Of a DNA stretch of 7,409 nt, positions 1-7,232 are shown in pieces. The DNA lies in the NCBI GenBank assembly GCA_017959485.1, contig JAGDAM010000051.1, positions 1-7,409 on the forward strand, written 5' to 3'. This DNA is from Clostridia bacterium (GTDB taxonomy: Bacteria; Bacillota_A; Clostridia; Oscillospirales; CAG-272). The notes under the pieces are model-generated. The model had not been told where the DNA came from, did not search any database, and saw only the letters and a program-made list of their open reading frames with translations. The stretch's first letter is position 1, and each line of letters opens with the position of its first letter. Position numbers and translations under genes: made by a program.

Positions 1-1470
1 ACCGACGAGGAAAAGGGAGAGGTCTTCGCCTCGTCTCTCGTCTACAGCGGTTCGCACTACGAGAGCGCCGAGGTCGACGAAGCCGGCCGCACGCGCCTGT
101 CCGCAGGCATCAATCCCGAGTCGTTTGCCTGGAAGCTCGCTCCGGGAGAGTCCTTCGAGACTCCCGAGGCGGCGCTCTGCTACTCCGACGGCGGACTCGG
201 CGGCATGACGAGAGCTTTCCACGATTTCTGGCGCAAATATATGATCGACCCGAAGTGGGTATCGAAGCGGCGTCCGGTCGTTCTCAACAGCTGGGAGGGA
301 ATGCATTTCTCATTCGACCGCGACCGTCTGTTCGCCACGATCGATGCGCTGAACGGCAGCGGCATCGAGCTCTTCGTCCTCGACGACGGCTGGTTCGGCG
401 CGAGAAACAACGACAGGGCGGGGCTCGGCGACTGGTTCGTCAACGAGGAAAAGCTTCCGGGCGGTCTGCGCGCGATAGCCGACAGATGCCGCGAAAACGG
501 GATTGAGTTCGGCCTCTGGATCGAGCCCGAGATGGTCAATCCCGATTCGGATCTCTACAGGGCTCACCCCGACTGGGCGATATCAGTCCCGGGGCGCGAG
601 CCGGTGACGAGCCGCAATCAGCTCGTGCTTGACTTTTCGCGGGACGACGTCGTCGACTATATCTCGGCGCTTATGAAAAAGGTGATTGCCGAAAGCGGCG
701 CCTCTTATATCAAATGGGATATGAACCGTCCGCTTACCGAAAACTGGTCGGCGGCGCTTCCCGCCGACAGGCAGGGCGAGGTCCAGCACCGGTTCGTGCT
801 CGGCATGTACAGGCTCGCGCGCGAGCTGACCGGCGCCTTCCCCGACGTCCTCTTCGAGGGCTGCTCGGGCGGCGGAGGCAGGTTCGACGGCGCCATGCTC
901 GCCTTCTTCCCGCAGATCTGGTCGAGCGACAACACCGACGCCGACGACCGCTCGGTCATCCAGTACGGCACGGGACTCGTCTTCCCGCTGTCGGCGTCGT
1001 CCAACCACGTATCTCTTTCACCCAATATCCGCAACGGCAGGATCATTCCGGCGCGCACCCGCACCGACGTCGCTTATCTCGGCACCTTCGGGTATGAGTT
1101 CGACGTAAGAAAGTATCCCGCCGACGAATTCGCCTCGATCGCGGCCGACGTCGAGCGTTACAAAAAGATCGCTCCGCTGGTACTGGACGGCGACCTTTAC
1201 CGCGACGGAAACAGGTTTGACCGGAACGAATACGTCGTCACGCTTGTGTCGAAAGACAAAAAGAACGCGTACGTCACCTACTACCAGGCGCTCAATCCGC
1301 ACAAACAGAATCCGAAATTCAGAATTCCGGGGCTTGATCCCGGTCTGCTCTACCGGATAGAAGAACTCGATCTGACCCTTCCGGGGTCGGTGCTCGCGAA
1401 CCTCGGGCTCTGCATACCGAGATTCAAGGGCGATTTCCGGACGGCGACCTTCACGCTTGCCGCCGTATGA
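1..1470 (+). CDS. Alpha-galactosidase, glycoside hydrolase family GH36 (5' end missing)
   Basis: This enzyme hydrolyses terminal alpha-1,6-linked galactose from raffinose-family oligosaccharides, melibiose or galactomannan by a retaining mechanism. The frame is open from base 1, so the gene begins upstream; 489 residues are present against roughly 730 for full-length bacterial GH36 enzymes, and the missing part is most of the N-terminal beta-sandwich domain. Visible GH36 landmarks, in window residue numbering, are the barrel motif LDDGWFG (127-133), WIEPEMVNPDSDL, KWDMNR with the likely nucleophile Asp240 (codon 718-720), EGCSGGGGR (286-294), and SSDNTDA with the likely acid/base Asp310 (codon 928-930). 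The two Asp are 70 residues apart, as in characterised GH36 enzymes. The C-terminal beta domain ends at TGA 1468-1470. The ATG at 205 is internal, because the 68 codons before it read as conserved GH36 sequence (GINPESFAWKLAPGESFETPEA). No signal peptide can be judged. The family call is firm; the natural substrate is not determined. Confidence 0.96.
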   Translation, partial: TDEEKGEVFASSLVYSGSHYESAEVDEAGRTRLSAGINPESFAWKLAPGESFETPEAALCYSDGGLGGMTRAFHDFWRKYMIDPKWVSKRRPVVLNSWEGMHFSFDRDRLFATIDALNGSGIELFVLDDGWFGARNNDRAGLGDWFVNEEKLPGGLRAIADRCRENGIEFGLWIEPEMVNPDSDLYRAHPDWAISVPGREPVTSRNQLVLDFSRDDVVDYISALMKKVIAESGASYIKWDMNRPLTENWSAALPADRQGEVQHRFVLGMYRLARELTGAFPDVLFEGCSGGGGRFDGAMLAFFPQIWSSDNTDADDRSVIQYGTGLVFPLSASSNHVSLSPNIRNGRIIPARTRTDVAYLGTFGYEFDVRKYPADEFASIAADVERYKKIAPLVLDGDLYRDGNRFDRNEYVVTLVSKDKKNAYVTYYQALNPHKQNPKFRIPGLDPGLLYRIEELDLTLPGSVLANLGLCIPRFKGDFRTATFTLAAV

Positions 1471-1477
1471 ATCGAAT

Positions 1478-1496
1478 CCCGCCGCTGACCGGCGGG
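1478..1496 (+). other. Intercistronic perfect hairpin
   Basis: CCCGCCG and CGGCGGG form a perfect 7-bp GC stem around the loop CTGAC, 7 nt after the alpha-galactosidase stop and just before the ribosome binding site of the next gene. No T-tract follows, so it is not a standard intrinsic terminator. It could protect an mRNA 3' end, attenuate transcription or uncouple translation of the two genes; the sequence does not decide which. Confidence 0.5.
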
Positions 1497-1518
1497 CGAA
1501 GGGAGAACACAGAACATC

Positions 1519-2292
1519 ATGAAAAAGATCCTTTGCATAGGAAACAGTTTCGGCTCCGACTGCACGCGGTACCTTCACGGCGTCGCCCGAGCGGACGGAA
1601 AGGACGTCAAGGTCGTCAATCTCTACATAGGCGGCTGCTCGCTCTACCGCCACTACCGCAACATGCTTTCGGAGGAGCCGGTTTACAATTACGAGATTAA
1701 CGGCTTCAGAACCGATATTATGGTTTCGCTGAAGCAGATCCTCCTTATGGAGGAGTGGGACGTTGTGTTCACTCAGCAGTGCAGTCCCGAGAGCGGAGAG
1801 GACGACAGCTACCTGCCCTTCGACGTTGAACTCGCGGCGTACGTGAGAAAGTGCTGCCCGCGGGCTAAATTCTTCGTCCATCAGACCTGGACCTTCGAAG
1901 AGGGCGCCCCGCGCTTCAAACTGACGTCGTATACCAATCCCGACGATATGATTGTCGCGATCAGACGCAACTACCTGAAAATGTACGAAGAAACCCGAGC
2001 CGACGGCTTCATCCCCGACGGAGAGGCGATGTACCGGCTCTGGAAGCGCCGCGCCGAATTCGGCGTCGAGGCGGTTCACCGCGACGGCTTCCACGCCGAT
2101 TACGGAATCGGAAGGTATCTGCTCGCGCTCACCGTCTGGCGCTCGGTCTCCGGGCGGAGCGTCGCGGACAACGGATTTTGCGATTTCGACGTCGAGGTCG
2201 CGCCCGAAAAGGCGGCGGTCTGCCGCGCGATTGCCGAGGAAGTCTGCTCGGAGTACGAAAAGCTTTTCGCGGAAAAAAGAGGGAACTCCTGA
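1519..2292 (+). CDS. DUF4886-type SGNH-hydrolase-like protein
   Basis: A 257-residue protein with the pattern of the DUF4886 family, which is related to SGNH/GDSL esterases. The N-terminus KILCIGNSFGSD resembles SGNH block I with Ser10 as candidate nucleophile. Gly39 in GGCSL would be block II, and FTQQCSPESG (Gln86-Gln87) replaces the usual block III Asn region. DGFHADYG gives a D-x-x-H pair, Asp189 and His192, as in SGNH block V. There is no signal peptide or membrane segment, so it is probably cytoplasmic. The start ATG 1519 is preceded by AAGGGAG (1499-1505), with a rather long 13-nt spacer. It lies 48 nt after the alpha-galactosidase and 2 nt before the next gene, so it is probably co-transcribed with at least one of them. 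DUF4886 members often occur near polysaccharide-use genes; deacylation of a sugar is possible but is inference, as no substrate is established for the family. Confidence 0.88.
   Translation: MKKILCIGNSFGSDCTRYLHGVARADGKDVKVVNLYIGGCSLYRHYRNMLSEEPVYNYEINGFRTDIMVSLKQILLMEEWDVVFTQQCSPESGEDDSYLPFDVELAAYVRKCCPRAKFFVHQTWTFEEGAPRFKLTSYTNPDDMIVAIRRNYLKMYEETRADGFIPDGEAMYRLWKRRAEFGVEAVHRDGFHADYGIGRYLLALTVWRSVSGRSVADNGFCDFDVEVAPEKAAVCRAIAEEVCSEYEKLFAEKRGNS
2279..2283 (+). promoter_or_regulatory. Ribosome binding site that decides the start of the surface protein gene
   Basis: GAGGG lies inside the 3' end of the preceding gene, 11 nt before ATG 2295. The same frame is open back to 2178, but that upstream stretch overlaps the DUF4886 gene and would put a charged, arginine-rich segment before an obvious signal peptide. 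ATG 2295 is therefore the start. Confidence 0.7.
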
Positions 2293-2294
2293 CG

Positions 2295-5075
2295 ATGAAA
2301 AGAATAATTAAACTTATTTTAGCCGCGGCGGCGCTCATCTTATGCCTCGCGGCGGCGGTGTTCGCGGTTTCCGCCGACAGCGGGGTGAAGATATCCGCGC
2401 GCGTCGGGTACTCCGGCTCGAATATTTTCTTAGGCAAACCGGTTCCGCTCTCCGTCACTCTCACGAACACCTCGGATAAGGAAATATCCGGGACGGTCAC
2501 GTTTTCTGTAGCTTCGCTCTGGGGCGTATTCGGAGGCTCGGGGTCGGAATCGACGGTGTCGCGCGGTTTCGTTCTTCCGGCGGGCGTCGAAAAAACGCTG
2601 GAGATACCGGTGTTCGGCCATTACTATGCGCAGAGTTCGACCGCGTTCACAGTCACCGTCTCGGACAGCCGCGGGAAGAAGCTCGCGGAGTCGTCCGGCA
2701 GCTTCACGATGTTCGCGGGGTCGGTCTTTCTGGCGGGATATGTAACCGAAAGCCAGAGCGACGCCTCCTTCGGCAAGGCACTGAAAGGTGTTACGACCAC
2801 GCAGGGAGCCGAAGTCGTTTTTGAAACACTGACGCCCGACGTCTTCCCGTCCGACGAAACGATGATGGGCGCTTTCAATATGCTGATTATCGGAGACGTC
2901 GATCTTTCCGCCTCCTCCTCCTTCTCGGAAAAGCAGATCGCTCTTATCAGGCAGTTTGCCGCCGACGGCGGAGCCGTCGTGCTCGGAATGGGGAACCGCG
3001 GAGCCGAGGCGTTGCGCATAATCGAGCCTTTCCTGTCGGCTGCGGCCTCGTCCGAGGTCAAAAAGGCGGGGACCGCGACTTTTGAGTCGCTTTCGTCTTA
3101 CTATTACGGATCAGTGAAGCCGGATTTTTCGAAGCCGATGGAAGTTTCGGTGCTCGAAGATCCCGCCTTCACCGAGGAGGACATCTGCTACCGCCACGGA
3201 GACTACAACATTGCCGTTCTTCGCTTCTCGCCCGCCGACCGGGCGGTAACCGACAGCCTCAGCAACCAGACCTACCTGTTCTCCCGCCTCGAATCCGAAC
3301 TGTATTCATCCGCGAAGGGCAGTTATTACTACGGTCTGAACAACGCTTTCGTTACCGACGACGCGGCGGACCGCTCTCCGTCCGCGTTGGTAATTCTGAT
3401 CTTTATGGGCGCGTATATCGGACTCGGGATAATTCTGGTGTTCGGCCTTCTCCTCAAAAAGAAGCTTGAAAAATGGACCTGGGTCGGAATACCGGCCGCC
3501 GCTGTGCTGTTTTCGCTCCTGTTCATAGTTTACGGAGCGGTCAGACGGGGCGGAGACACAGCCTCGACCGTGACCTTTGTCAATCTCAACGAGACTGGAC
3601 GCAACCGCGCCGAAACGATTGCCGGAATCTACGCCGCGAACGGCGGCAAGTACAGTATTTCCCTCGGAGGCTCCGACCGTATCGCGGTTTGGGGCGGAAA
3701 CGCGCCGCTGACCGGAGTCTCGGCGACCGCGGGTGACGTCTCTTACGGAGACGCCGCGGTGCACGAACTGTCGGGTGTTACAAAGGACACCTATATAATC
3801 AGCGCCTGCGACTATACCGACACCTCGTACAAAACACTGACGACCTCGATTACAAAAACCACGGAGTCGGGAAAAGAAAAAGTAACCATCCGTCTTACCA
3901 ATACGTCGGGCAGAGACCTTACCGGAGTTTTCCTTTACAACGGATTTACCTATCTTTCGGTCGGAGATCTCGCGGCGGGTGCCGTGACGGATATTGACGT
4001 TTCCTCGCTGCTCGGTGTCGGCCTCGTTTCCGTCAACGACGGACTTGACGACCTGCTCTACGACGCCTGTTTCTCAAAAGCCGGACTTCCACGCGAGAAC
4101 GCGGAGAATCTGGCCGATACATTCAGAAATTCCGGAAGATACTATTATTACACAAACACAAGCGATTTCGACAGCTACTTCGGCCTGAGAAAGAAACGCA
4201 CAGCCGATCTTTATCGCCGCGCGATGACGATAGAACAGCTTCCGAGCATTCTCTATAACAGCTTTAACTACACCCCGGTGTCGAATTCGGGCGTACGTCT
4301 CTGGATTGTGGCCTTCGACCCGGACAGCCGTTCGGACGTCGTTATCAACGGCAAAAAGCTTTCGCGCACGTCCGGGGAAACGGTTCTGATCCAGCGGGTG
4401 AAGACGGAGGGGATTACCGGCATTTCAGCAGACCCCGTCGAATTTAGTTCGCTTGGATATTTCGCGACGAAAAGTGCCGCGGTATCGGGAAACCTCGTCA
4501 ATTCTCTGTATGAAGAAGGCGGCGGTATCAAGTGCGCGGTGATTCCGCTTGTGACGGACGGAGACGCAAACATGCTTGCCGACGGGGTAATCGGGCGCCT
4601 GGCGCTTACCTTCTCGGGAATCGACGAAGAATGTCCTCCCGCGGTTTATATAGTTAGCGGCATCAACAGCAAGTATTACAGCGATTCGTCCGCGTATTCC
4701 ACGGGTATTTCGGAGGGCGCGAAGTGCCTCTTCCGGAACGTTTCCGCCGGTGACGTTTTCATTACCCGCGATTATGACTGGGACTCTTACGGCTACTACT
4801 CAAAGTCTTTCAAGATTTCGGAAGACGGCCTGTACGGGGATTACGGATTCTGGCTGTCCCGGAATCAGTCGGACGTGAATCTCGGCCTGTCGATAACAGA
4901 CGACCGGCTGAAAGACGCGACGGGGGCGATGCTTCTGCTGCTTGTCTGGGACGCCGAAAGTGTAAAAAAGGCGGGCCGGGATATTCCGCTGCCGGTTCTT
5001 GAATCGGCGGAATTCACACCCCAGGGAATACAGTACCGGCAGAATATGTCGGACTGGGAAATTGTTGTTTATTGA
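2295..5075 (+). CDS. Large membrane-anchored surface protein with GATase/Rossmann-like domain, ABC-exporter partner
   Basis: A 926-residue protein of unknown function. Residues 1-27 are a signal peptide (MKR, a long Ala/Leu core, likely cleavage after VSA). There is no lipobox around Cys17. Residues about 30-135 read as an Ig-like beta domain (VPLSVTLTNTSDKEISGTV). Residues about 145-260 look like a Rossmann or class-I-glutamine-amidotransferase-like fold: AGYVTES, FNMLIIGDVDL (194-204), then RQFAADGGAVVLG ending near 231. The catalytic Cys of true amidotransferases is absent, so a binding role is likelier. Two membrane helices follow, about 364-387 and 396-416, separated by KKKLEKW, which should be the cytoplasmic turn. 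The last 500 residues are then extracellular, beta-rich and Tyr/Ser-rich, starting with TVTFVNLNETG. The gene sits 15 nt before the ABC ATPase gene, so it is probably an accessory or substrate-handling subunit, by analogy with the GldG-type auxiliary domains of ABC-2 systems. That role is inferred. Confidence 0.85.
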   Translation: MKRIIKLILAAAALILCLAAAVFAVSADSGVKISARVGYSGSNIFLGKPVPLSVTLTNTSDKEISGTVTFSVASLWGVFGGSGSESTVSRGFVLPAGVEKTLEIPVFGHYYAQSSTAFTVTVSDSRGKKLAESSGSFTMFAGSVFLAGYVTESQSDASFGKALKGVTTTQGAEVVFETLTPDVFPSDETMMGAFNMLIIGDVDLSASSSFSEKQIALIRQFAADGGAVVLGMGNRGAEALRIIEPFLSAAASSEVKKAGTATFESLSSYYYGSVKPDFSKPMEVSVLEDPAFTEEDICYRHGDYNIAVLRFSPADRAVTDSLSNQTYLFSRLESELYSSAKGSYYYGLNNAFVTDDAADRSPSALVILIFMGAYIGLGIILVFGLLLKKKLEKWTWVGIPAAAVLFSLLFIVYGAVRRGGDTASTVTFVNLNETGRNRAETIAGIYAANGGKYSISLGGSDRIAVWGGNAPLTGVSATAGDVSYGDAAVHELSGVTKDTYIISACDYTDTSYKTLTTSITKTTESGKEKVTIRLTNTSGRDLTGVFLYNGFTYLSVGDLAAGAVTDIDVSSLLGVGLVSVNDGLDDLLYDACFSKAGLPRENAENLADTFRNSGRYYYYTNTSDFDSYFGLRKKRTADLYRRAMTIEQLPSILYNSFNYTPVSNSGVRLWIVAFDPDSRSDVVINGKKLSRTSGETVLIQRVKTEGITGISADPVEFSSLGYFATKSAAVSGNLVNSLYEEGGGIKCAVIPLVTDGDANMLADGVIGRLALTFSGIDEECPPAVYIVSGINSKYYSDSSAYSTGISEGAKCLFRNVSAGDVFITRDYDWDSYGYYSKSFKISEDGLYGDYGFWLSRNQSDVNLGLSITDDRLKDATGAMLLLLVWDAESVKKAGRDIPLPVLESAEFTPQGIQYRQNMSDWEIVVY

Positions 5076-5090
5076 ACGGGAGGGACCGGA

Positions 5091-6032
5091 ATGCTTTTAA
5101 GAACCGAAAAACTTACAAAGCTGTACGGAATTTTCCGTGCGCTTAACGATCTCGATATGACGATTGACCGCGAGTCGATCGTGGGCTTCGTCGGACCGAA
5201 CGGGGCGGGGAAGACTACGGCGATGAGGATCATCTCGACCCTGATGCCGGCCTGGTCGGGAGAGGTTTATATCAACGATGAACCGATCTGGAAAGACGTT
5301 CGCGCGTCGCGCCGGGCAATCGGGTTCGTTCCCGACTATTTCGGGGTATACAACGCGATATCCTCGGTCGAATATCTCGATTACTACGCCGACCTGAACT
5401 CGATTCCCCGCGACGGACGCAGGACGCTCATCTCGGACATGCTTGAGCTTGTCAATCTGTCCGACAAGGCGGACACGAACGTGAACACGCTCTCCCGCGG
5501 AATGAAGCAGCGCCTCTGCCTCGCGCGCTGCCTTCTGCACGATCCGCAGCTTTTGATTCTCGACGAGCCCGCTTCGGGTCTCGATCCTCAGGCGAGAGCC
5601 GACCTGAAGTACATTCTCCGCGCCCTGCGCGATCAGGGCAAGGCGATTTTGATCAGTTCGCACATCCTTCCCGAACTCGGCGAGTTCTGCGACAAGGTCG
5701 TCATACTCAACAAGGGCAAAAAGGTTGCCGACGGAACGATCGAAGAGATCAGCGAAATGATCGGAGAAAAGACCAAGATATCCTACACACTTGTCGGAGA
5801 CGAGGACTTTGAGCTTGCCGTCGGAGCGGCGAGATCGGCCGGAGTTGACGGCGAGATCATACGCGACGGAATGGTGCTCGAGGTCGAGTATTCCGGAGGC
5901 GACGCCGCTATCGCCGATCTGACGCGCCGGATGGTTCTTTCGGGCGTCAGGATCGTGACCGTCGACCGTACCCGCCGCACACTGGAGCAGGTCTTCTTAG
6001 AGGTTATTGACAATGATAAAAAGTCTGAGTAA
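5091..6032 (+). CDS. ABC-2-type transporter ATP-binding protein
   Basis: This is the ATPase subunit of an exporter, expected at the inner face of the membrane as a dimer bound to the permease encoded next. In 313 residues it shows the A-loop Tyr12, Walker A GPNGAGKTT (35-43), signature LSRGMKQRL (134-142), Walker B LLILDEP with catalytic Glu159, D-loop SGLDP (162-166) and H-loop His191 in SSH. The Q-loop position reads IGFVPDYFG, with Asp82 where many ABC proteins have Gln; Glu or Asp there is seen in ABC-2/NatA/Gld-like branches. Residues about 220-313 form the extra C-terminal domain of such subunits, ending in the typical EQVFLEVI. The strong ribosome binding site GGGAGGG (5078-5084) lies 6 nt before the ATG. 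The 3' end overlaps the permease gene by 20 nt, which implies translational coupling. The transported substrate cannot be read from the sequence. Confidence 0.95.
   Translation: MLLRTEKLTKLYGIFRALNDLDMTIDRESIVGFVGPNGAGKTTAMRIISTLMPAWSGEVYINDEPIWKDVRASRRAIGFVPDYFGVYNAISSVEYLDYYADLNSIPRDGRRTLISDMLELVNLSDKADTNVNTLSRGMKQRLCLARCLLHDPQLLILDEPASGLDPQARADLKYILRALRDQGKAILISSHILPELGEFCDKVVILNKGKKVADGTIEEISEMIGEKTKISYTLVGDEDFELAVGAARSAGVDGEIIRDGMVLEVEYSGGDAAIADLTRRMVLSGVRIVTVDRTRRTLEQVFLEVIDNDKKSE
5999..6003 (+). promoter_or_regulatory. Ribosome binding site fixing the permease start
   Basis: AGAGG lies within the end of the ATPase gene, 9 nt before ATG 6013. An in-frame TTG at 6007 would leave only 3 nt of spacing, so ATG 6013 is preferred. 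Confidence 0.6.
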
Positions 6033-6999
6033 AAACGCGATACTGTCCTTCGGCATGAGGATGACGATGAAGAAGAAGGGCTCCGCCGTTCTTCTCTCGG
6101 TTATTTCCGGAGTGACGACGCTCATCTTCGTAATTACCGTGCTCTCGATGAAGGCTTCGGGCAGCGACGTGTCGGATTTCGCACAAGCAGGCAAAGTGCT
6201 CTTCTACGTACTGATGGCGCTGCATATGATCCTGGGCGTCTTTATCACGCCCGCGGTCGCAGGGACCGCGATATCCTCCGAGCGCGAAAAGCAGACGATG
6301 GACCTTCTGCTCTGCTCGCAGATGATGCCCCGCGACGTGGTGATTGGAAAGTTCCTTTCCTCGATAAGCTGGGTGATGCTGGTTTCGGTGTCGCTGCTGC
6401 CATCGTACAGCGTCATCTATATGATCGGAGGCGTTCCCGCCCGGGCGATAATCTTCTCGCTTCTCTACATTATGTGGCTGACCGCGGCCATGGCGACCTT
6501 TGCGATCTTTTTCTCCTCGGTAATGAGAAGATCCGCCGGAGCCGTCGTGGTCACCTACGTAGTGCTGTTCGGAATAGTTTCGCTGAATTTCTCGGCGATT
6601 GCCGGGTACTACGGACTTATCGGTCTTATGCAGAGCATTTATAACAGTATGCACGGCTACGCGGCCATCACTACGCCGTTCGACTGGGTGGACAAATTTA
6701 TCTGCCCGCTGGCGTGGATTAATCCGGTTATCGGGTTTATCGTCGTGCTGGTCGGCAGCATGGAGGGAGTCTCCGATATCGCCGACCTGCTCTTCGGGAT
6801 GATGACCAACAATATGACCCTCGACGCGATTCTGATTCTCGTCGGGAATCTGGTCTTCTACACGCTGATCGGATTATTCATGCTGCGCCTCGCGGCCCGC
6901 GCCGTCGATCCTCTCCGCCCCCCGCGGAAAGAGGAAAAGATGAGGAAAAAGCAGGCCAAAGCGGCGAGAGCGGCGAGAGCGGCGGAGCCGGTGCAGTAA
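6013..6999 (+). CDS. ABC-2-type transporter permease
   Basis: This is the membrane subunit that pairs with the preceding ATPase; 328 residues from ATG 6013. Hydrophobic segments lie at about 24-45, 62-86, 117-138, 145-169, 175-195 and near the C-terminus at about 276-298, with a weaker one near 235-250 that may be re-entrant or membrane-edge. That fits the usual six-helix ABC-2 fold. Between helices 2 and 3 is SSEREKQTMDLLLCSQMMPRD (about 88-108) followed by GK, the ABC-2 cytoplasmic coupling segment (consensus ERE+gTle.Ll..P). The C-terminus is a strongly basic tail from about 302 to 328 (PRKEEKMRKKQAKAARAARAAEPVQ) that contains a 9-nt coding repeat. The 20-nt overlap with the ATPase gene supports coupled synthesis in fixed ratio. 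The substrate is unknown; the large surface protein upstream suggests a surface or envelope-related cargo, but that is inference. Confidence 0.92.
   Translation: MIKSLSKNAILSFGMRMTMKKKGSAVLLSVISGVTTLIFVITVLSMKASGSDVSDFAQAGKVLFYVLMALHMILGVFITPAVAGTAISSEREKQTMDLLLCSQMMPRDVVIGKFLSSISWVMLVSVSLLPSYSVIYMIGGVPARAIIFSLLYIMWLTAAMATFAIFFSSVMRRSAGAVVVTYVVLFGIVSLNFSAIAGYYGLIGLMQSIYNSMHGYAAITTPFDWVDKFICPLAWINPVIGFIVVLVGSMEGVSDIADLLFGMMTNNMTLDAILILVGNLVFYTLIGLFMLRLAARAVDPLRPPRKEEKMRKKQAKAARAARAAEPVQ
6961..6987 (+). repeat. Short coding repeat in permease tail
   Basis: GCGGCGAGA occurs twice in tandem (6961-6969, 6970-6978), followed by a diverged third unit GCGGCGGAG. It encodes the AAR/AAE pattern of the basic C-terminal tail. 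A replication-slippage origin is likely. Confidence 0.6.
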
Positions 7000-7074
7000 T
7001 ACTAATCCTCAGACCGGCGCTTTATTGTCACAATACGCGCAGCGTATATCATATTTGCGCAGCAAATACATCAT

Positions 7075-7120
7075 ATTCGAGCGTGAGCGAGAATATATCA
7101 TCCGCGAGTGAAACGAGCGG
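7075..7120 (+). repeat. Hairpins H4 and H5 with paired GA/GA internal mismatches
   Basis: H4 (7075-7094) is ATTC-GA-GC, loop GTGA, GC-GA-GAAT. H5 (7102-7120) is CCGC-GA-GT, loop GAA, AC-GA-GCGG. In both, an outer stem of at least 4 bp is followed by GA opposite GA, which can form tandem sheared G-A pairs, then 2 bp and a G...A-type loop. The shared plan despite different stems marks them as the same structural class. ATATCAT separates them (7095-7101). Confidence 0.65.
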
Positions 7121-7173
7121 ATATCATTCCGAGGCGACCCTCGTGTTGTCAGAGGGGATTGCCTTAATGATAT
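7121..7173. repeat. Central large hairpin of the repeat unit (H6)
   Basis: ATATCATT (7121-7128) and AATGATAT (7166-7173) are perfect 8-nt inverted repeats. Inside them AGGC (7132-7135) pairs with GCCT (7161-7164) and CCCTC (7138-7142) with GAGGG (7152-7156), leaving a 9-nt loop (GTGTTGTCA) and an internal loop GA/GATT. This is the point where the tag orientation flips, so it is the symmetry centre of the unit. Confidence 0.7.
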
Positions 7174-7188
7174 CGCGCTTCGCGCGAT

Positions 7189-7232
7189 GATATTCGTCCT
7201 GCGGACGAATGATATCCGTCCTGCGGCCGGAT
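7189..7232. repeat. 22-nt tandem hairpin modules (H8/H9)
   Basis: Two adjacent 22-nt units (7189-7210 and 7211-7232) share 19 of 22 positions. T7194/A7208 in the first is C7216/G7230 in the second, so a T-A pair is replaced by a C-G pair; the third difference (A7205 to C7227) leaves one T-C mismatch. Both loops are TGC. The modules look like duplicates of one another whose stems have been kept paired. Confidence 0.8.

Noticed and set aside
1018..2094. A 358-codon minus-strand open frame
   Set aside because: It overlaps two well-supported plus-strand genes and is a GC-rich shadow frame with no recognisable motif.
2256..2269. 14-nt perfect palindrome CGAAAAGCTTTTCG before the surface protein gene
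   Set aside because: It lies inside the DUF4886 coding sequence encoding EKLF-type residues, leaves no proper loop for a strong hairpin, and is not repeated elsewhere; probably chance.
2178..2294. Longer start for the 926-residue protein
   Set aside because: The extension overlaps the DUF4886 gene and places arginine-rich residues before a clear signal peptide; ATG 2295 has its own ribosome binding site.
6007..6012. TTG start for the permease
   Set aside because: It is only 3 nt from AGAGG; ATG 6013 has a normal 9-nt spacer.
7000..7056. Intrinsic terminator after the permease
   Set aside because: The hairpins at 7023-7047 are not followed by a T-tract and the first is AT-rich and weak.
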